Of a stretch of DNA of 64,000 bases, positions 41,064 through 50,785 are shown in pieces. Source of the stretch: Pseudomonadota bacterium (GTDB lineage: Bacteria; Pseudomonadota; Gammaproteobacteria; Ga0077536); the NCBI GenBank assembly GCA_018668255.1, contig JABISZ010000051.1:16024-80023 (forward strand). Direction: 5' to 3'. Position numbers and translations under genes: made by a program. Numbering within the stretch: the stretch's first letter is position 1; every line of letters begins with the position of its first letter. Below the pieces are notes generated by a model. The model worked only from the letters and a program-made list of their open reading frames with translations, had not been told where the DNA came from and did not search any database.

Positions 41064-42446
41064 TTAAAAGCTAAAACTTAATTGCAGGTAATTATAAAAA
41101 ATATCTTTTTTATAAGCTTTATTCCCTGTATCACGGGCATACTTTCCGGATCTGATATACGCAGTTCCGATCTCCAGTAGAGAGTTATTCGCTGCTAACT
41201 CCCATCTCAACCTTGCCTCAATTTGTTGGCCTAAGAATGAGGAAGCAGTACCTGTTGGGTCTGATATTTTGGCAGCAACCCAACTATCACCGTTATTAGC
41301 ACGCCAAAACCCTCTGTAACCGATCATAAGTTGAGATTGGTTGTTGGGCAGCATAGAGACTCGAATTCCAGGGCTGCTAATATTACTTCTATTGAAGGCA
41401 CCAAAAATACCCACAGGACCATATTCGAAACGGCGAGCACCATAGAGGCTATCAAAACGCCCGTTTTTCTCGTCTAGGGAGGAGTTGTCTCCGCTAGCAT
41501 AGTCGTATTCTAACGCAGACCGGATTTTCTGTTTTGACTTCCCAGTGTATCCGATTTCTACATGCTGGAAATGCGCGAAATGGTCTAGATTCTTCTTACT
41601 AGCTTTGGATGACCTTACCTCGCCAACTTGAAAAATAGATTCGATCAGATAATCAATAGCACCCACTTTTTTTGGGAAAGAAAATCGAAATCCAGATGTT
41701 ACGATCTTCCGATTCAAAGTGCTGGTGTCCGTCGTATCCTCCTCGTCTAAACCAAGAATGTAGATTTCACCTTTATGACCTAAAGGTAACCGATCAGAGC
41801 TGTAATTTACTCCCCAAAATGTCGTCGCACCAGTTTCTTTGTCGAATTTAATTGAGTTTTTTCTCAGTTCTAAAATAGAGTCTGGTGATCGATTAATTGG
41901 CATCGTGTAAAAAAAATGCAGTTGATCACCCGTATTTTTCTTCCATTTCCATTCGACACCTGTAAAAGAGTTGACCGTGTTTCTAAATTTGGTACGCGCG
42001 ACGAGCCGTCCGCTCCCCATATCTAAAGTGAACCGACCAACGTTGAGAGTTGATTTGTCACCATCTTTAAAAAGATTTTTCTGCTTAGCTGAAATATAAC
42101 CTTGAATGAGCTCTAATGGATTGACATGGGTTGTCGACATCGGTGTTCCGTCGTCATCTAAATATGCTCGTGAGTCTCCAATTTCGATAGCAACTTCAAA
42201 GGGCTCCAAGTCAACACTCGCGAACAAGGTCGTTTTTTGAACTAATATCTGGTCACTACCACCGAGAGTACTGCGATATTGATGGCTCAGGGTTTCGTAC
42301 CGCGTACGATGAGTTCCCTGCAATGTAAGCCTGTCGGGTAACTTTAATGCATTTGCCAGTTTAAATGGACCGCTAGATAGGCAGTAACCAGAGAATGAGA
42401 AAGAAGACAATAATCCTATCAAGAGTAGTTTGGTGTATGCTCGCAT
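41064..42446 (-). CDS. Outer-membrane beta-barrel channel, alginate-export (AlgE-like) family
   Basis: 460 residues with an N-terminal signal (about 1-22) and alternating hydrophobic strands to the C-terminal aromatic end (YLQLSFSF). LTLQGTHRTRYETLSHQYR, LFASVDLEPFEVAIEIGDSRAYL, GYISAKQKNLF, TLNVGRFTLDMGSGRLVAR and NSFTGVEWKW are as in the alginate_exp (PF13372) barrel family. Despite the name, many members are not alginate porins. Being in one operon with a TupA-like binder suggests uptake of an oxyanion or its complex. Confidence 0.85.
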   Translation of the reverse strand: MRAYTKLLLIGLLSSFSFSGYCLSSGPFKLANALKLPDRLTLQGTHRTRYETLSHQYRSTLGGSDQILVQKTTLFASVDLEPFEVAIEIGDSRAYLDDDGTPMSTTHVNPLELIQGYISAKQKNLFKDGDKSTLNVGRFTLDMGSGRLVARTKFRNTVNSFTGVEWKWKKNTGDQLHFFYTMPINRSPDSILELRKNSIKFDKETGATTFWGVNYSSDRLPLGHKGEIYILGLDEEDTTDTSTLNRKIVTSGFRFSFPKKVGAIDYLIESIFQVGEVRSSKASKKNLDHFAHFQHVEIGYTGKSKQKIRSALEYDYASGDNSSLDEKNGRFDSLYGARRFEYGPVGIFGAFNRSNISSPGIRVSMLPNNQSQLMIGYRGFWRANNGDSWVAAKISDPTGTASSFLGQQIEARLRWELAANNSLLEIGTAYIRSGKYARDTGNKAYKKDIFYNYLQLSFSF

Positions 42447-42602
42447 TGGATAAAGTCATCGCCTTAAAATGTGGTGCTAAAATACACTATATTAACATTT
42501 TAGCAGTTAATACCCACATTTTTTATAAGTTATGCACAAAATTATTAATTTATTAACAAGCTTATCAACTTTCCAAACTGAAAACACCAAAGGTTTGACT
42601 AA

Positions 42603-43349
42603 ATGACAACAGAAAATGGTAATTTAATTCAGGCGTTATCAGCGAGAGAGGGTGACGTCATTTGCTTCGTAGGAGCGGGTGGTAAGAAAACGACGCTGTA
42701 CGCTGCCTCTGGTCAATACCGGGGGCGTGTTGCCATTACTTCTACTTCTCACATGTTCCAATATGATGATAGATTTGTGAATAGAGTTATTGAGGACTAT
42801 AGCGGTACTTGGGTTGATGATCAGAGCAGGGTGGTTGCATTTTCTGGGAAAACAGAGACGCCTAATCGTGTCGGGGGCCTTACGGCTGATCGTATCAAAG
42901 GTATTTGGGAGAGTCGAAAGTTCGGTTTGATTCTTATTAAGGCCGATGGTGCTCGTTCTCGCTTGGTGAAAGCCCCCGCAGCATACGAACCTCTTATCCC
43001 TGCGTTTACGAATATTGTGGTCCCAATCGCCTCCGCACAAATACTTGGACAGCATTTGGCAACGAGTATCGCCCACAGGCCTGAGCTCCTCTCTAATATT
43101 ATGGGTATCGACATAGGGGACAGGATACTACCAGTGCATTTAGCTCAATTGCTTAGCTCTGAGATGGGCAGTCTAAAAAATGCTGGAAATGCGCGCGTCT
43201 GCCCAATACTGAACATGGTCGATAATTCTGACACACTCACACTTGCCATAGAAACGGCTCGGATTGCACTCACGCTCACCAAGCGATTCGACCAAATAAT
43301 TCTGGCAGAGATGAGGCACTCTCGTATTGTTGAAATTATCTCTAGATAA
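42603..43349 (+). CDS. yqeC: YqeC family protein, selenium-dependent hydroxylase accessory type
   Basis: 248 residues. The P-loop-like start EGDVICFVGAGGKKTTLYAAS, ITSTSHMF, ILIKADGARSRLVKAPAAYEPLIPAFTNIVVPI and RVCPILNMVDNSDT follow the YqeC pattern (TIGR03172, putative selenium-dependent hydroxylase accessory protein). Family genes usually stand near molybdenum hydroxylases and yqeB. Here the neighbours are a TupA-like binder and a channel, divergent by 156 bases. AAAGG upstream serves as ribosome site. The hydroxylase itself is not in the window. Confidence 0.88.
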   Translation: MTTENGNLIQALSAREGDVICFVGAGGKKTTLYAASGQYRGRVAITSTSHMFQYDDRFVNRVIEDYSGTWVDDQSRVVAFSGKTETPNRVGGLTADRIKGIWESRKFGLILIKADGARSRLVKAPAAYEPLIPAFTNIVVPIASAQILGQHLATSIAHRPELLSNIMGIDIGDRILPVHLAQLLSSEMGSLKNAGNARVCPILNMVDNSDTLTLAIETARIALTLTKRFDQIILAEMRHSRIVEIISR

Positions 43350-43357
43350 AGCGGGGA

Positions 43358-44551
43358 CTAATTTTTTAAGATTGTAGTCATAGATTCTACAAAGTAGTCA
43401 ATATTAGAGTTATTAACGCCGGCCACGTTTATACGACTAGAGTCCACCATGTAAATAGCAAATTCTTTCTGTAGTCTAGCTACCTGGTTTGTATCTATGC
43501 CCAGGAAAGAAAACATTCCTTTTTGCTTCTCTATAAAAGAAAAGTCTTGGTCGATTTCCCGAGTTAAGCGATTAGCAAGTTCTTTACGAAGTAGATTTAT
43601 CCGGTCACGCATCGTACTCAGTTCTTCTACCCACTGAAGCTTAAGTGTTTTATCACTTAATATAGTTTCAACAATAGCAGCACCATGTGCAGGGGGCATG
43701 GAGTATATACCTCTGACAACCGACCCTAATTGGCTTTGAACTATAGTTGTTTGAGCAACGTTTGGACTTACTATTTGCAAGCTTCCCACTCTTTCTCTGT
43801 AAAGCCCAAAGTTTTTAGAATATGAGCTAGCTACGATGACTTCAGGACATCGTTCAGATAGAATTTTAACCCCTATCGCATCCTCGTCGAGACTGTCTCC
43901 TAAGCCCTGGTAAGCAAGATCTATGAATGGGGTGAACCCTTGATTGATAGCTAAGTCTGCAATAGCTTCCCAGTGCTGTGGCTCGAGATCTACGCCCGAT
44001 GGGTTGTGGCAACATCCGTGTATTAATACTGCATCTCCTGCGGGGACATTACTCAAGCTTTCTAAGAGGCCGTCCGTATTCAGACTTCGTGAGCTTTTCT
44101 GATAGTAGGCGTACTCCTTCAAGTTCAGACCTGCATTTCCTAATAAAGGCTGATGGTTAGCCCAGGTTGGGTCACTTACCCATATGGTAGTTTTGGGCCG
44201 AGCTCTTTTTATTAGTTCAGCCGCTACCCGGAGTGCTCCGCAGCCTCCTGGTGTTTGAACTCCGGCAATACGATTACTTTTTTCAGCTTGATTATCATTA
44301 CCAAACATCAATTTTCTGGTTAGAGTATTGAATTCAGGAGTTCCGGGAGGACCGATATAGCTTTTTGTTTGTTCTGTTTCATGGCGGATCTTTTGTGCTT
44401 CTAAGACACTTTTCATTATTGGCGTAGCACCAGATTCATCACGATAGACACCAACGCCCAGATCTATTTTTTTTAGACTTGCATCATTTCGGTGAGCGGT
44501 CATTAGGCCCAAAATAGGATCTGGGTGTAATTCCTCAAGATTTTCGAACAT
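43358..44551 (-). CDS. Aromatic/aspartate aminotransferase (class I)
   Basis: PLP enzyme of 397 residues in the AspC/TyrB group. DLGVGVYRDESGATPIM, QTPGGCGALRVAAEL, DPTWANHQPLLGNAGL, LIHGCCHNPSGVDLE, FIDLAYQGLGDSLDED, and the PLP lysine in SSYSKNFGLYRERVG are present, with an arginine near the C-terminus (SRINVAGV). It can transaminate aspartate, tyrosine or phenylalanine; sequence does not decide. It is divergent from dnaE2. Confidence 0.94.
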   Translation of the reverse strand: MFENLEELHPDPILGLMTAHRNDASLKKIDLGVGVYRDESGATPIMKSVLEAQKIRHETEQTKSYIGPPGTPEFNTLTRKLMFGNDNQAEKSNRIAGVQTPGGCGALRVAAELIKRARPKTTIWVSDPTWANHQPLLGNAGLNLKEYAYYQKSSRSLNTDGLLESLSNVPAGDAVLIHGCCHNPSGVDLEPQHWEAIADLAINQGFTPFIDLAYQGLGDSLDEDAIGVKILSERCPEVIVASSYSKNFGLYRERVGSLQIVSPNVAQTTIVQSQLGSVVRGIYSMPPAHGAAIVETILSDKTLKLQWVEELSTMRDRINLLRKELANRLTREIDQDFSFIEKQKGMFSFLGIDTNQVARLQKEFAIYMVDSSRINVAGVNNSNIDYFVESMTTILKN

Positions 44552-44706
44552 CAGTTAAATTTCTCCAGTGTTATCGTTAGTGCCTTATTTCTTGCTTGTA
44601 GTTAGCAAGATTACCAACACAGATTGTAAGACTTTTTCCGTTTAAGTTGTTAGTAGGATTCCCTTAATAAGGTATAAAAATATATGGTGGTTTACAGATA
44701 AAAGTA

Positions 44707-44734
44707 TTGATCTAGCAGCGCTGCTAATTATACT
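44707..44734 (+). promoter_or_regulatory. dnaE2 promoter with 14-base palindrome in the spacer
   Basis: TTGATC (44707-44712), a 16-base spacer, TATACT (44729-44734). The spacer contains TAGCAGCGCTGCTA (44713-44726), a perfect palindrome that would be a natural repressor site. The -10 overlaps the LexA box. Confidence 0.5.
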
Positions 44735-44750
44735 GTATAAATAAACAGTA
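44731..44750 (+). promoter_or_regulatory. LexA (SOS) box of dnaE2
   Basis: TACTGTATAAATAAACAGTA contains CTGT-N8-ACAG with flanking TA on both sides, close to the gammaproteobacterial LexA consensus. It overlaps the -10 and is 28 bases before the dnaE2 start. This places dnaE2 under SOS control. Confidence 0.88.
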
Positions 44751-44778
44751 GTTAAAGAAATTAATAGGTCTCCTTCCA

Positions 44779-47700
44779 TTGTACGCAGAGCTTCATTGTC
44801 TAACGAATTTCAGCTTCCAGCATGGAGCTTCTCATCCTGAGGAGCTGGTTAAAACTGCGTCAATTCTTGGCTATAAAGCTATAGCCATCACTGATAGGTG
44901 CAGTTTCTCCGCTCTAGTTAAAGCTCATGTCGAAGCCGAGAATCAAGGTATAAAAATGATTTCTGGTAGTGAGTTTCATTTTGATGACGGTACTAAAATA
45001 ATCCTTCTAGCTGAAAATCTAGAAGCATATAAGAAAATCAGTTTTTTAATCAGCAAATCAAGGAGACGAAAAAAGAAAGGTGGTTATGAAATTTCACGCT
45101 CTGATTTAGATGACTTTGATGTAGGGCTCTTGATTTGGCTTCCTAGCTATAACGAAAAAGATTTGAGTTGTGCCTCCTGGCTCTCACGGAATTTTTTAGG
45201 ACGAGTGTGGATAGGAGTTGGTCTTTTTTACAGTGGGACAGACCAATCACGCCTGAAATGGGTGTATAGATTGTCGGAGAATTATGGTCTAAGAGTAACT
45301 GCTGCTGGTGACGTGCGTATGCACTCTTATAGCCGTAGACCACTATTAGATGTATTGACAGCTATTAGATTAGGCATCCAAATCGAAGAAGTAGGAACGC
45401 GTATTTTTTCTAACGGAGAACATTATTTAAGACCCATAGAGCGACTCGTGTCAATTTACCCAAGTGCATTATTAAAGGAGAGCTTGAGAGTTGCTGAACG
45501 ATGTAATTTTTCATTGAAGCAACTTGTCTACGAATATCCGCACGAAATTTTTAGTGATGGGAAAAAAAAATCTTCGCAATTAAGAGACTTGGCTTATGCC
45601 GGAGCGAAACAACGCTTCTCACAAAAAGAGATCAAGTACTTTTTGGCTCGTATCGATAATGAAATTTCTTTAATTAGAGAGCTCGGATATGAGGGCTACT
45701 TTTTAATGGTTTACGATATTATTTGCTTTGCAAAAAGTCACAGAATTTTCTATCAAGGGAGAGGATCGGCAGCAAACTCAGTAGTTTGTTATTGCCTATT
45801 TATCACTGAGGTTAGCCCGCACCATATTGATATGCTATTTGAGCGTTTTATTTCAAGAGAGCGTAATGATCCGCCAGATATTGATATAGATTTTGAACAC
45901 GAAAGACGTGAGGAAATTATTCAATATATTTATCAGAAGTATGGTCGTGAAAGGGCTGCGATAACAGCTTCTGTTGTTACATATAGATCTCGTAGTGCTG
46001 TTCGAGACGTGGCTAAAGTATTGGGAGTAGACGCATGGAAAGCTAAAGAGCTTCATCTGAAGGAAATCAGATGGGAGAGCGCTCCTCAAGCAATTATAGA
46101 TCTACAGTCTATAGGTCTTGATCTAAAAAGCCATACTTTGCAACATCTCGCTTTTTTAGTGAGCGAACTAATAGGCTTTCCGCGGCATCTTTCCCAACAC
46201 GTTGGTGGTTTCGTGATTACAGATGCGCCGCTTTCAGAGTTGGTCCCTATTGAGAATGCGGCAATGCCTGATCGTACTTTGATACAGTGGGATAAAAATG
46301 ATTTAGAGACTTTAGGGATATTGAAAGTAGATTGTTTGTCGCTAGGGATTCTGACAGTTATAAGGAAAACTATAGAAATGGTTAACTTGGACAATGAAGA
46401 GTTATTCTCTTTGCACTCTATTCCTCTTGACGACGAAGAAACTTATTCTATGATCCAGAAAGCAGATACAGTAGGAGTGTTTCAAATTGAGTCTCGAGCT
46501 CAAATGTCGATGCTACCTAGATTGAAGCCTAGTTCTTATTATGACTTAGTGATTCAAGTCGCAATTGTTCGTCCGGGCCCTGTTCAAGGCAATATGGTTA
46601 ATCCATATTTACGCAGACGTGCCGGTACTGAAAAAATCGTTTACCCAAATAATAAAGTGAAAGAAGTATTGGAACGGACCCTAGGAGTTCCTTTATTCCA
46701 AGAACAGATAATTAGGCTCGCGACGGTAGTTGCAGGATTTACCTCAGGGCAAGCTGATGAAATGCGTCGTTCAATGACGAGCAAGAAAGAAGGGGAGGTA
46801 TTTAGCTCTCTTCGAGCAAAGTTTCTTTCAGGGATGAAGGCTAAAGGATATGCAAAAGATTTCTCTGAGAAGACTTTTAATCAGATAAAAGGGTTTGGAG
46901 GGTATGGTTTCCCTGAGGCTCATGCCGCGAGTTTCGCGTTGCTCGTGTATTTTTCTTCTTGGCTTAAATGTCATAAGCCTGCCGCTTATACAGCAGCTCT
47001 TTTAAACAGTCAGCCGATGGGTTTTTACGCGCCATCACAGCTTTTGCAAGATGCTAGACGTCATAACGTAGAGCTGTTACCAGTAAATGTTTTAAAAAGC
47101 GATTGGAACAATAATCTTAAGAAAAAGGAAGATGGCACGTATGCTATACGCATTGGGTTGAGAATGATTAAAGGGCTGGGGGTTTCTGCTGGGTCTCGCA
47201 TCATAAAAGCGCGTTCTCTTCATCCATTTAGTAATTCCGATGACTTTTTTAGCAGAACAGATCTTTCACGTTCGGAAATGCAGCACCTATCAAGTTCAGG
47301 TGCGCTAAAGAGTTTGGTCGGCAACCGACATCAGGCAAACTGGCAATCCTTAGCTGTTAGAGATACTCACGGACTTTTTAAAGGAGTTGGGAGAAATGAG
47401 GTGATACCTCTTTTGCCTATTACTGAAGAAGGGGAAGAAGTTTCTGCCGATTACGCCAGTCTTGGGTTCACGTTAGGAAAGCATCCGTTATCTCTATTGC
47501 GTTCACGTCTTGGTGATTGTGTTCTTGCGGAGATACTACCAAGTCTGTCGCAAAGAACACGTGTGATTTTTTGTGGATTAGTTATTGTCAGGCAACAACC
47601 AAGATCAGCGAATGGGGTCATGTTTGTTACGCTTGAAGATGACACGGGTACTGTTAATTTGATTATTTGGCCTATGTTATTAAAAAAATATCGCAGTGTT

Positions 47701-47838
47701 ATTCTGAAAGCTCAGTTACTATCTGTTAAAGGAGTAATACAGCGGGAGGGTGATGTGGTTAATTTGATTGGAGAAGAGTTCGAAGATCGCACAGGACTGC
47801 TAGGACAGTTGGATTCTGCATCGAGAGACTTTCGGTAA
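44779..47838 (+). CDS. dnaE2: Error-prone DNA polymerase III alpha-type DnaE2 (ImuC)
   Basis: SOS translesion polymerase of 1019 residues, the family's size, shorter than DnaE1. PHP domain at the N-terminus (YAELHCLTNFSFQHGASHPEEL, ITDRCSFSALVKAH), then the polymerase core YQGRGSAANSVVCYCL, PPDIDIDFEHERREE with the catalytic aspartates, the fingers and FPEAHAASFALLVYFSSWLK, and a C-terminal OB fold (TRVIFCGLVIVRQQ, FVTLEDDTG). Start TTG at 44779. imuA and imuB, usually just upstream in an operon, are absent here; the gene has its own LexA box. It needs ImuB for full activity in known systems, so imuAB may be elsewhere. Confidence 0.96.
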   Translation: MYAELHCLTNFSFQHGASHPEELVKTASILGYKAIAITDRCSFSALVKAHVEAENQGIKMISGSEFHFDDGTKIILLAENLEAYKKISFLISKSRRRKKKGGYEISRSDLDDFDVGLLIWLPSYNEKDLSCASWLSRNFLGRVWIGVGLFYSGTDQSRLKWVYRLSENYGLRVTAAGDVRMHSYSRRPLLDVLTAIRLGIQIEEVGTRIFSNGEHYLRPIERLVSIYPSALLKESLRVAERCNFSLKQLVYEYPHEIFSDGKKKSSQLRDLAYAGAKQRFSQKEIKYFLARIDNEISLIRELGYEGYFLMVYDIICFAKSHRIFYQGRGSAANSVVCYCLFITEVSPHHIDMLFERFISRERNDPPDIDIDFEHERREEIIQYIYQKYGRERAAITASVVTYRSRSAVRDVAKVLGVDAWKAKELHLKEIRWESAPQAIIDLQSIGLDLKSHTLQHLAFLVSELIGFPRHLSQHVGGFVITDAPLSELVPIENAAMPDRTLIQWDKNDLETLGILKVDCLSLGILTVIRKTIEMVNLDNEELFSLHSIPLDDEETYSMIQKADTVGVFQIESRAQMSMLPRLKPSSYYDLVIQVAIVRPGPVQGNMVNPYLRRRAGTEKIVYPNNKVKEVLERTLGVPLFQEQIIRLATVVAGFTSGQADEMRRSMTSKKEGEVFSSLRAKFLSGMKAKGYAKDFSEKTFNQIKGFGGYGFPEAHAASFALLVYFSSWLKCHKPAAYTAALLNSQPMGFYAPSQLLQDARRHNVELLPVNVLKSDWNNNLKKKEDGTYAIRIGLRMIKGLGVSAGSRIIKARSLHPFSNSDDFFSRTDLSRSEMQHLSSSGALKSLVGNRHQANWQSLAVRDTHGLFKGVGRNEVIPLLPITEEGEEVSADYASLGFTLGKHPLSLLRSRLGDCVLAEILPSLSQRTRVIFCGLVIVRQQPRSANGVMFVTLEDDTGTVNLIIWPMLLKKYRSVILKAQLLSVKGVIQREGDVVNLIGEEFEDRTGLLGQLDSASRDFR

Positions 47839-47852
47839 TGTAGCCTCAAGTG

Positions 47853-47881
47853 ACTTTGCAGTGTCTTAAGACAGTGAAAGT
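47853..47881 (+). terminator. Possible hairpin downstream of dnaE2
   Basis: ACTTT (47853-47857) pairs with AAAGT (47877-47881), and TGTC with GACA around TTAA inside (47862-47873), with a small internal bulge. No U-run follows, so it may only be a transcript-end hairpin. Confidence 0.3.
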
Positions 47882-47995
47882 AGGTTACTAGTCGGTTTTA
47901 GCTCAAAGAAATTGTCTACAATCATTGCATTCTAGCTGAAGCTCCGTACAATCACGATTTTTATCTTGCACTGCCGCATTTCTGAGAATTTATCA

Positions 47996-49153
47996 ATGAA
48001 TAAACCTGAAAAAAAGCCAAATAATCCTCAGTTTTCCTCAGGGCCTTGCCCTAAGCGCCCAGGTTGGAAGCCTGCGGTATTGGAAGGCGCTCTATTGGGT
48101 CGTTCTCATCGTTCTAAGCCAGGTAAGGCGAAACTCAAAGAAGCTATAGAAAAGACACGTAAAATACTTGCTGTTCCTGCTGGATCTCGTATCGGAATTG
48201 TAGCTGGATCTGATACTGGTGCTGTTGAGTTGGCTTTGTGGTCTTTACTTGGTGCCAGAGGAGTGGATCTTCTTGCTTGGGAGAGCTTCAGCCAAGAATG
48301 GGTAAGCGATGTAGTAGATGTGTTGGGTATAGTCGACACTGAAACACATGAAGCTGCCTATGGTGAACTACCGGATTTAACAAAAGTTAATTTTAAGAAT
48401 GATGTAGTGTTTGTTTGGAACGGGACAACTTCCGGCGTCAAGGTGCCTAATGGAGACTGGATCCCCAATGATCGTGAAGGGCTGACTATCTGCGATGCTA
48501 CCTCTGCCGCTTTTGCTATGGAGCTGCCTTGGGATAAGTTAGATGTTGTTACTTTCTCTTGGCAAAAAGTACTTGGCGGTGAAGCTGCTCACGGAGTGAT
48601 CATTTTAAGCGAACGAGCCGTAAGTAGATTAGAAACCTACGTGCCACCGAGACCTTTGCCAAAGTTGTTTCGTCTTACGAAAAAAGGAAAGATTGACGAA
48701 GCTATTTTCGAAGGGGCTACAATCAATACGCCATCGATGCTTTGTGTGGAAGACTATCTAGATGCGTTGAATTGGGCTTCCTCTATAGGGGGGCTAGAAT
48801 CGTTAATATCTCGCTCTCAGTCGAATCTGTCAGTGATAGAAGGCTGGATAGATAAGACCGGTTGGGTGGATTTTCTCGCAAAATCTAGTGAGAGCCGTTC
48901 TAACACTTCTATATGTATTAAAATTATTGCTGATTGGTTTGTGTCTCTCTCTAAGGAAAGACAAGTAATGATTACCAAGGAAATAGCTGGCTTGTTGGAT
49001 GTTGAAGGAGTCGCGCACGATATTGATGGCTATCGGAATGCGCCTCCAGGTTTGAGGATTTGGGGAGGGGCCACTGTAGAACGGAGTGATTTGGAAGCCT
49101 TGTTGCCTTGGTTGGACTGGGCATATGAGACTGTTTCAACGAAATATTTGTAA
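47996..49153 (+). CDS. serC: Phosphoserine aminotransferase (SerC-2 type)
   Basis: Second step of serine synthesis, 3-phosphohydroxypyruvate to phosphoserine. 385 residues of the alphaproteobacterial/Methanosarcina subtype (as TIGR01365), not the E. coli type: [58 protein letters not shown] and the PLP lysine in [14 protein letters not shown]. The ATG at 47996 fits family starts; the upstream TTG adds ten poorly placed residues. serA follows after 32 bases. Confidence 0.93.
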   Translation: MNKPEKKPNNPQFSSGPCPKRPGWKPAVLEGALLGRSHRSKPGKAKLKEAIEKTRKILAVPAGSRIGIVAGSDTGAVELALWSLLGARGVDLLAWESFSQEWVSDVVDVLGIVDTETHEAAYGELPDLTKVNFKNDVVFVWNGTTSGVKVPNGDWIPNDREGLTICDATSAAFAMELPWDKLDVVTFSWQKVLGGEAAHGVIILSERAVSRLETYVPPRPLPKLFRLTKKGKIDEAIFEGATINTPSMLCVEDYLDALNWASSIGGLESLISRSQSNLSVIEGWIDKTGWVDFLAKSSESRSNTSICIKIIADWFVSLSKERQVMITKEIAGLLDVEGVAHDIDGYRNAPPGLRIWGGATVERSDLEALLPWLDWAYETVSTKYL

Positions 49154-49185
49154 TAGAACATTAGCGAAAAATAAAAGGAACTTTG

Positions 49186-50769
49186 ATGTATAAAGTCTTT
49201 GTAGCCGACGAGTTGGCGCCTGAAGGGATAGCAGCATTAAAAGAGTATGCAGAAATAGAAATAGACTTTTCCCCAGGATTGACGGTGGATGAAGCTATTC
49301 CGCATGTAAAAAATGCCGATGCAATTATTGTCAGAAGTGCTACAAAGCTTAAAGGTCAATTACTTGATGCCGCAGCGAGATGTAAAGTGATAGGCAGAGC
49401 TGGTATTGGCGTAGACAACATTGATTTAGATGTATCGACGGAGAGAGGGATAGTTGTCCTCAACACACCGGATGCAAATGCAACTACGACAGCTGAGCTC
49501 GCCATAGCACACATGTTCTCTTTAAGTCGGAAACTGCCTGAAGCCGACCTGTCAGTAAGGTCCGGAAAATGGCAAAGAAACGAGTTCGTCGGTGCCGAAG
49601 TATCTGGTAAGACGGTTGGCATAGTTGGGTTTGGCACTATTGGACGGCTCTTAGCAGAGAGATGCTTGGGCTTGAAGATGAAAGTTGTCGCCTTTGACCC
49701 TTTCGTTACACAGCAAACGTTTGCAGAGCACGGAGTAGAGACTAAAGATCTTGATGGTTTAGTTGCGGTATCTGACTACATTACACTGCATTGCCCAGTG
49801 ACGGATGGGACGAGAGGATTATTTAGTCGAGAGAGATTGCTCGCTATGAAGGCTGGTTCTCGGATCATAAACTGTGCCCGAGGAGGACTGATTGACGAAC
49901 AAGCTTTATGCGATGTTGTTAATTCCGGCCACTTGGCTGGCGCAGCCTTAGACGTTTTTGAGCAAGAACCACCGATCGACTCTCCTTTGTTTGCTGTTCC
50001 GAATATCCAATTCACCCCTCATTTGGGCGCATCAACCGAAGAAGCCCAGACGGCTGTTGGTGTAGAAATATCCCATCAGATTGCTGCTTTTTTGATCGAT
50101 GGGAAAATTATCAATTCAGTGAATGTCCCTAGTGTCGACCCTGACAAGTTATCGCAGTTAAATCCCTATATGGAGTTGGCAACCAAATTGGGGAAAGTGC
50201 TATGTCAAATGGTTGAAGGCCCACTTTCTTCGGTCGAAATTGGTGTTTTTGGTGAAGCTTCGAAATTCGACTCACACCCTATTGCTAGCGCCTCGATGGT
50301 TGGTTTGCTTTGTCGACACCATGCTGTTCCCGTCAATCAAATAAATGCCCTGCATTTGGCGCGTAGACAGGGAATCAACGTGACTAAAGTCAGCTCAGCT
50401 GACTCTAAAGATTATCTTTCTTTAGTGCGAATAACAGCTCAGAGTTCTGAGCAAACCGTCATTTTAGAAGGAGCAATCTTTGACGGCAGTCGACCAAGAT
50501 TGGTGAAAATCAATGGGTATGAAATTGAGTCACCGTTAGAGGGACACTTACTGATAACCAAACACGCTGATGAGCCTGGAGTGGTAGGTAAGATTGGCGA
50601 AGCGCTTGGCAAGGAAGATATAAACATTTCTCGTATGCAAGTAGGTGTCGCAGAAGACACCCAGCTAGCCATTGCCATACTGGATATTTCGGGTTCGCTA
50701 AGCAGTGCTGCGTTAGAAAATATATCAAAAATAGGCGCAGTTGAGAAAGTTCTGCAAGTGTTGCTGTAA
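49186..50769 (+). CDS. serA: D-3-phosphoglycerate dehydrogenase, long form
   Basis: First step of serine synthesis. 527 residues: a catalytic/NAD domain with VGIVGFGTIGR, NCARGGLIDE (arginine), FEQEPP (glutamate) and PHLGASTEEAQTAVG (histidine), then the intervening ASB domain, and a C-terminal ACT domain from LITKHADEPGVVGKIG. The long form with ASB and ACT is the Mycobacterium-type layout. ATG 49186 has AAAGGAA 5 bases upstream. It forms a serine operon with serC, in the order serC-serA. Confidence 0.95.
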   Translation: MYKVFVADELAPEGIAALKEYAEIEIDFSPGLTVDEAIPHVKNADAIIVRSATKLKGQLLDAAARCKVIGRAGIGVDNIDLDVSTERGIVVLNTPDANATTTAELAIAHMFSLSRKLPEADLSVRSGKWQRNEFVGAEVSGKTVGIVGFGTIGRLLAERCLGLKMKVVAFDPFVTQQTFAEHGVETKDLDGLVAVSDYITLHCPVTDGTRGLFSRERLLAMKAGSRIINCARGGLIDEQALCDVVNSGHLAGAALDVFEQEPPIDSPLFAVPNIQFTPHLGASTEEAQTAVGVEISHQIAAFLIDGKIINSVNVPSVDPDKLSQLNPYMELATKLGKVLCQMVEGPLSSVEIGVFGEASKFDSHPIASASMVGLLCRHHAVPVNQINALHLARRQGINVTKVSSADSKDYLSLVRITAQSSEQTVILEGAIFDGSRPRLVKINGYEIESPLEGHLLITKHADEPGVVGKIGEALGKEDINISRMQVGVAEDTQLAIAILDISGSLSSAALENISKIGAVEKVLQVLL

Positions 50770-50785
50770 AAATTAGTTGCGGCTA

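Noticed and set aside
42530..42538. DnaA-box-like TTATGCACA in an AT-rich gap before yqeC, considered as an origin sign
   Set aside because: A single box fits chance for this length; no cluster of boxes and no dnaA, dnaN, gidA or parA gene nearby.
42639..43076. 145-residue minus-strand frame within yqeC
   Set aside because: Shadow of YqeC, which has clear family motifs in the plus frame.
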